Below, in pieces: positions 58,627-64,000 of a stretch of 64,000 bases of DNA; position 1 is the stretch's first letter, and every line of letters starts with the position of its first letter. Source of the DNA: Punica granatum (lineage: Eukaryota; Streptophyta; Magnoliopsida; Myrtales; Lythraceae); assembly GCF_007655135.1 (NCBI RefSeq), contig NW_022204041.1, positions 1 to 64,000 on the forward strand. The letters run 5' to 3'. Both the position numbers and the translations under genes were made by a program. Under the pieces are notes generated by a model that saw only the letters and a list, made by a program, of their open reading frames with translations, searched no databases and was not told the DNA's origin.

Positions 58627-60024
58627 TTACACAGCAATCGAATCGGGTGTCTGCCTCTTTGTGTTAACATCCGGAGAGTCCTGATGTGAGCGAGACCGTC
58701 GCTCCCTGTTAGCAAACCACTGAACTGTTCTTCTTGCAATTGGGAGCCAAAGCTGCCTCCTCCTGTCCTCCTTTCTATTCCCTCCACTGTATCTCCCACT
58801 CTTCCCTATATTCGAATCCCCAAACCTCGAGACCGCTGTGATCTCCGACTGTGACCTCTTTACCACATCAGAAATGATATTCGAACCATTTGTGGGCGAT
58901 AACTGATTCCCAGTGTCAGCTACTGGCCTCGTAGAAGGACCCGAGATTAGGCCGGTTTTATTGATTGAGCTCAACTTGCTCTCAAACAGCCTCTTCCTGT
59001 CCATCTCCTCCTTGATCCTCCCTATTTGATTTCTGTCATTCTCAACCCTGTGATCGGCTGTCATGTTGGTGTTCCCCTCGAAAGGTTCCAGGGCTGAGAA
59101 CCGGTCGCTCGAGAATGCATTAAGCATCTCGGAGTTTAAGAACATCAAGTCAGAGGAGCTCACGTTGCTCCATCGATTCTGGAACACAACATCAGACACA
59201 ACAATCCTATGCTTGAACTTGTGCAACATCTTTTGATTGGCTTCTTCTTGGTTGATCAAGCTCTCCTCATCCTTGTCATTGCTACTGTTCTTGTTGTTTG
59301 AACCCTTGAAGAGTTTACGGAAACTACTTCCTATCCCGACGTTAAATATTGATGAAGATCCGTTCCCGTTCGTGTTTTCCTCCTCTCGTTCAATGAAGAT
59401 CTCGAGGCTGTTTGGATCCTGAATCCTCTCCGAGTGGCTCGAGTTAAGCAGTCGCATGCTATTGGAGTAGGCAAAGATGCTTGGGTCATCCGGGCTTACC
59501 CGATGGCGGCAGATGGGGCAGGTGGAGTGCCGCTCAAGCCAATGGTCGATGCAGTCAATGTGAAATGCGTGCTTGCACTTGGGCAGGAGCCGGAGGATCT
59601 CTATGTCCTCGAACTTTGACAGGCAGACCGCGCACTCAAGCCCAGCGCGGGAACCACGGAGGGAGGAGAACCGGAAGAAAGGAAGGGACTCGATCACGGT
59701 CTTGTTAATCCCCGAAAACCGCCTGGACCTCGTGAAAGCATTGTTATTGTTGTTGTTACCTGCGTAGGAATCACGGACCCACCTGCCCCGGTGGCAGAAC
59801 TTGGCGTAGATGAGGAGGATGAAGGTGAGGGCGAACATGATGGTGAGAATCCCTATAACGACTGCTAAGCTCGGTTGGAAGTTGGACTCTGCATCGTTCG
59901 GCGACGGAGAATACCGTCTGAGCTGAGCCCGAACAAGAGCACGATGATCAAGTAAATCGAGATTAAGGATGATCAGTAGAAAAACTGGAGGAATGAGAGA
60001 GACAATATGTCTAATTTGGTTCAT
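58627..60024 (-). CDS. ATL42: RING-H2 E3 ubiquitin ligase, ATL42-like
   Basis: A single-exon gene of 465 residues. ATL proteins are membrane-anchored E3 ligases that accept ubiquitin-loaded E2 enzymes through the RING and act in defence and nutrient responses. Residues 1-34 look like a signal peptide or first hydrophobic segment (VFLLIILNLDLL). Residues 52-74 form a transmembrane helix, followed by a basic segment and an Asn run (90-95). The GLD motif is present as a GIN variant (SGINKTVIESLPFF). The RING-H2 domain has Cys131, Cys134, Cys150, His152, His155, Cys158, Cys169 and Cys172, with the ATL-typical Trp162 and Pro170. The long C-terminal tail is Ser/Asn-rich, as in the ATL12/ATL42 group, and the sequence around the RING (LECAVCLSKFEDIEILRLLP) is very close to that group. 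The start is the first ATG before the hydrophobic segment. The symbol means closest resemblance, not proven orthology. Confidence 0.9.
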   Translation of the reverse strand: MNQIRHIVSLIPPVFLLIILNLDLLDHRALVRAQLRRYSPSPNDAESNFQPSLAVVIGILTIMFALTFILLIYAKFCHRGRWVRDSYAGNNNNNNAFTRSRRFSGINKTVIESLPFFRFSSLRGSRAGLECAVCLSKFEDIEILRLLPKCKHAFHIDCIDHWLERHSTCPICRHRVSPDDPSIFAYSNSMRLLNSSHSERIQDPNSLEIFIEREEENTNGNGSSSIFNVGIGSSFRKLFKGSNNKNSSNDKDEESLINQEEANQKMLHKFKHRIVVSDVVFQNRWSNVSSSDLMFLNSEMLNAFSSDRFSALEPFEGNTNMTADHRVENDRNQIGRIKEEMDRKRLFESKLSSINKTGLISGPSTRPVADTGNQLSPTNGSNIISDVVKRSQSEITAVSRFGDSNIGKSGRYSGGNRKEDRRRQLWLPIARRTVQWFANRERRSRSHQDSPDVNTKRQTPDSIAV

Positions 60025-60127
60025 GTCTTTTCACAGGACAGAAATCTTGGCATGGAAAAATGTGGGTCTTGCTGGGAAGACAACAATATATCAGTTTTCA
60101 AGGGGAGGTTACTTCTATGGGTCGGCT

Positions 60128-60139
60128 CCTTATATATAG
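60128..60139 (-). promoter_or_regulatory. TATA box of the ATL gene
   Basis: On the minus strand this reads CTATATATAAGG, about 105-115 bp upstream of the start codon. Position and sequence fit a plant TATA box with a leader of roughly 80 nt. Confidence 0.55.
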
Positions 60140-61974
60140 AAGAAGCATGTGAGACCATCAGAACATGTCTTTCTTTTATTTCCCGGTGAAGCTACGAGCT
60201 ACTCTCACCTCATTGGTCGAGATTAATCTGTAATCTCTGTTTAATTATCGATTTGATCATGATCATGAAGTGTTTTCAGCAAGTTTCGTGAATCCCTACA
60301 CTACAGATAAATTTCGCCAACTTATAGCTCCATTTGTCACTAAATTACATTTTCGTGACTTTGACATGTCTTTCTGTGAAATATTTTTGAAATTGTTGGC
60401 ACTAAAAAACAGAAAAAAAAAGAGAAGAAAAACTGATTCTTCAAAGGTTTTTGCCTGTTTATTCTCTGGGTTTTTGTGTCCACATACGATGGATTAAACA
60501 AAGAAATTAATTATATTTAAAATGTTTTTCTATTGTCTAATTGTGTTTCTCTTTCTTGTGTCATGGTTGATTGAATAGTTCTATCCGGAGGTGAGAGGAG
60601 TGGCGTAGAGGTGGAGCCGTGGAGGTGCTTAATTGAGTTTATTTATCAATCGGGATCGGGATTGGAAGTCAATTTTCTGGGCATTATCAGTAAAATTTTC
60701 GTTTTTATTAATAATAATAATGTCATCTTTCTGAATTATGATGGACCCCAGAAAAGTAAAACGAACCCTTTTAATTATGTCCAAATCGCATTTGCTATAT
60801 CAAAAATTTTTCTGAGGTCATGAAGATTAGATTTGTTATTGTGCTCCATATGAGATGTTACGTGCATATAACTGCTCCCCTAATGTGACAACTTAATTAA
60901 TTCAACTTTATATAAGTTATTCAAAAATAAATGAAGCCGATATGCATTTCCTGAGTTATGTATTCGAACTTTTCTTAGATCATTCAGGTAATTCTAGGGT
61001 CCGCAATCCTGGAGGTACCGTTGAGAATTCCGTTTAGAAATCCCATACATTAGGAAATCAATAGAAACATCCATTATACAATTAAGAGCTATTAGAGTAC
61101 GTTTTTAAGAGTTTGTGTAGTATCAAACAACGCTAAGTATGACTACTGATTTTAATAAATTTTGTGCGTGCTAGTTTCCCCGCAAAAGTGTTTCAACGTC
61201 CGAGAAGTATTCTTGTCCTACAAGCAAATGAAAAATTATGCAGCTGATTGCCTTTGTATTCCAAAATTTCTCTTTTATCACTTTGGTCATGTTATATTAA
61301 ATTTGGAGAACATCACCAGAGAATCCATTGTCAACTGTCAAAGCCCTTAATACTTGGCCCGGCATTATCAAAAAGTCAAACTTTGATGTCATTTAAATTA
61401 AGCAAAAAAAGTCAAAGCTTTGGATCAATTCTAGCCTTGGCATGAAGGTAGGTGATCCTGCTCCTCAACCCATTTGTGGAATTATTTGATACCTGTTCGG
61501 ACATCTGTTATATACGAGTCAGACTTCTCTACCTTTCCTGCAGTTCGGTTGCTAATAGATAACAATCAAATCAACATCTTCTTACAATAATTTAAACCTA
61601 TGTCTACGTACTATCAAAATTGCATCATCCGGATCATACGAGATTATGAATTGTAATGTGTAAACGAGTTTGAGAGTCTGACCACATGGCTAAGTAAAGT
61701 GACGCTTCATGCACCAGAACTAAAAGCTACACGAATGGCCATATGACCGGCAGTTGCCGCTATTTTCTCGTCCCATGCGATCTTTCAACATTTTACGCTC
61801 GGACTGAATTTGTATAAAATCCACTAAATCATCTTGAATTAGGAAAGATTTTGCGCCCATAAGAAAAATTGTCATAATGCATGGAAAGTTTTGCTGGAGA
61901 GAATTAAATCCAAAATCTCTTGGTTTCATAAATGTGCAAGTATTATTGCATTATAATATTATTACAATGAGCTA
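60140..61974. other. Intergenic AT-rich DNA, no gene recognised
   Basis: Only short open frames without recognisable similarity. The first few hundred bases are probably the ATL promoter on the minus strand. Confidence 0.4.
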
Positions 61975-62560
61975 AAGAAAGACTTATGAGACTGTTATAA
62001 TTAGCAAAAGTTATGGCACATTGGTCACTTTATTGAACAGACTTATGACATTGTATTAATTAGCAAAAGTTATCTTACATTGGTCACGTTATTGAACACA
62101 TATTCATCTGTTTACTTCAATTCTCTATTGGTGATTTCTCACACGCAACAGAGTGGAAAAGCATCTTTGAAGTATATATATTATTGTCCATTCTACGATA
62201 ATTGATCTCATAGCTAGATAAGTTGACTGGTCAGTTAGGTAAATAGAATAATGTGGAATAAGATTGTTTCGATATATTAGGTTTGTCGATAATGCTAGGA
62301 TTTTTAATATCCCATTTGATATAATGTTGACATATGAATATCATTTATTTCCTAGTTTCTTTACTTTACCGAGCCTATAAATAGACAAATTATTTTCATA
62401 TATTTCATTGAGTCATTCAGAATAAGAATTCCATGTAGTTTAGCTTATGGCCGCCACTCTCTGATATCTCTATTGTCTGTCTTATATTTAATTTCTTTAT
62501 ATTGTCATATGCCTTTTTGGTCTCTTTTTTTTTTTCTCTTTTCTTCCAACATGCACGGAT
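61975..62560 (+). mobile_element. LTR-like remnant with a TATA box and a short tandem repeat
   Basis: GAGCCTATAAATAGAC at 62373 is a good TATA box, and the downstream CATTGAGTCATTCAGAATAA resembles a copia-type R region. A 59-bp tandem lies at its left (about 61981-62039 and 62040-62098, sharing ATTAGCAAAAGTTAT and CATTGGTCAC). No coding region or second LTR is present. Confidence 0.4.
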
Positions 62561-63699
62561 TATTGCGTCGTCTTACATTTTGTAGAGCAAATTCAATGTG
62601 GTAGTATTAAAATAATCAGTGAAATTATGAGTGAACGATCGGAATTTCATAAATTTTTTAGTCTTTACTTTTCGTTGGTTGCGGTGGATTCTCTTGCAAC
62701 TTTTGTAGACGAAAATAAACAAATGAAACCACCGAAAAAAATTATACACATTTGTCTATATTTATCTACGATTACATCAATTCACACTCATTCCAGCTAA
62801 AGATGAGCAAAGCACATACGTAAACAATTTAGCTTCTTTTAAAAAAAAATGCCAATTATGAAATGAGTTAGAGTGTATGTACTATCGTGAATATTACTTG
62901 TTATTAAATGATTACAGCAAATTGAAATATTCGTATCCACCAAATAGTTTCTTTTTCCTTTCGTTGCACTTTAAATATTCATATCCACCAAGTTGGTTTG
63001 CCTTCAGCTAGTTAATGATTGAGAACCTGCGCATGCACTGCAATTCTGACAACAATTTTCTTTACAATTTACGTTCAAAATTTAAAGGAAAAATATATCG
63101 TCCCACACGAGATTTCAAACTTTATGTCAAAATTGCCAATGTATGCATATGATTTTAATATTATGTCAATTCTAGCGCACCTACAAATTTTCGGTATAAA
63201 TTAGCAGCGTGACGAAAAATTTTGACGTAACACATTGATAAGGTATTGTGGACCCAAATTTATATATATAATATTTTTATTAGAATAAAAAAATCCACCC
63301 GCTCTAGGCCATTGCCCTCAGGTGTTGGCCGCCGGCTCATGGTGTCATCAGCGAGACCACCATGCATCGGAATTAGCTCAACGGCAACCTTTGGGCTCGC
63401 TGGCGTCTTGGCAAGCATCCACCCCAACAAGGTTGTTTCTTTACTTTTTTTTAGAAAAATTATTTTAGAGTCGCAGCATAAGAGATTTGGAGCAAAACTG
63501 AAACATCAGGCTTATACATCTAATTCATAAAGAATTGTGTTAGGTTTGCGAAAATATTCGTACCTTGTGTTGTGCGGTGCTATTTTCACAACTTTGAATT
63601 CGGATGTCGGGTGCATTTATTTTTCAAGTTGGATAGTAATCCAACTCAACTCTATTTTGTACAATGGTTACAAACGTTGATAAATATATTGATATGAGA

Positions 63700-63755
<56 letters not shown>

Positions 63756-64000
63756 AAGTAATGATAAATTTATTATTAAATATCAAAAAGATAAAACAGT
63801 GATAATTATATTATTGAATTTGAAAAAAAATAGAGTTAAATTGAATTAACCAGTGGTTTTATTTGAAATCCAAAAGTGGAGTTTCTGTTGCTTGTATTTT
63901 GTAATTATTTTATGTTATTTCCCAACAACTTCGCCTGGTCAACGGTGGCTGGGGTTGTTTCAGGCAAGGTCGTTCATTATTTAGCGTGCCGATCTGATCC
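62561..64000. other. Intergenic AT-rich DNA
   Basis: No gene recognised. The block at about 63630-63850 resembles the MITE at 28793-29083 and is split by a long TA microsatellite. Confidence 0.4.
63702..63751. repeat. TA microsatellite, about 25 units
   Basis: Uninterrupted alternating TA. It is self-complementary and prone to length change. Confidence 0.95.

Noticed and set aside
58584..59767. Plus-strand frames across the ATL gene
   Set aside because: They lie antisense to a long, clearly conserved RING-H2 coding sequence and have no similarity of their own.
1..64000. CRISPR arrays, bacterial operons or rRNA genes
   Set aside because: No regularly spaced short repeats with unique spacers, no operon-like gene packing and no rRNA sequence were seen; the window is plainly plant nuclear DNA.

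Overview
This window is plant nuclear DNA. Genes have introns with GT-AG borders and TATA boxes, intergenic DNA is long and AT-rich, and the families are plant-specific (an ATL RING-H2 ligase, an F-box/LRR protein, a Gnk2/DUF26 secreted protein, a family-1 UDP-glycosyltransferase). LTR retrotransposons, TRIMs, tRNA-derived SINEs and MITEs make up most of the rest. The short MITE with GAGTTGAATTGAGTT-like ends looks like repeats I associate with Myrtales such as pomegranate, but I hold that species guess weakly.

Genes that look intact are few: a three-exon F-box/LRR gene on the minus strand (4447-6047), a two-exon UGT78-like glycosyltransferase on the plus strand (42359-44059), a small secreted Gnk2-domain protein on the plus strand (51084-51494), and a single-exon ATL42-like E3 ligase on the minus strand (58627-60024). 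A 5'-truncated, multiply broken copy of the splicing factor CWC22 lies at 2506-4084. The four good genes show no functional connection to each other.

The region from about 9.5 to 27.4 kb is a repeat complex. A roughly 4.85 kb Ogre/Tat-type LTR lies on the minus strand (about 9545-14399). Next comes a 2.8 kb segment holding a remnant of a small Ty3/gypsy-like element and part of a PIF/Harbinger transposon. A plus-strand Ogre/Tat-type element follows, with its 5' LTR (17191-20424), tRNA primer site, an extra ORF1 and the start of gag. Inside gag, at 23680/23681, the sequence switches abruptly to a second, nearly identical copy of 14203-17190. In that second copy the Ogre insertion is absent and the Harbinger transposase simply continues. 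The contig therefore carries a filled and an empty version of one insertion site in tandem.

From 28 to 50 kb there are scrambled Ty1/copia fragments, a solo gypsy LTR, a gypsy 3' end with a duplicated polyprotein tail, several TRIMs of one family and several SINEs. One TRIM (32004-32598) has its 141-bp terminal repeats inverted yet is flanked by a perfect 5-bp target duplication. Another TRIM ends about 220 bp upstream of the glycosyltransferase start codon. From 50 to 58 kb there are two smaller local duplications: one copied the promoter and leader of the Gnk2 gene, the other again offers a filled/empty pair for a palindromic MITE. The last 4 kb hold only AT-rich DNA, an LTR-like remnant and a long TA microsatellite.
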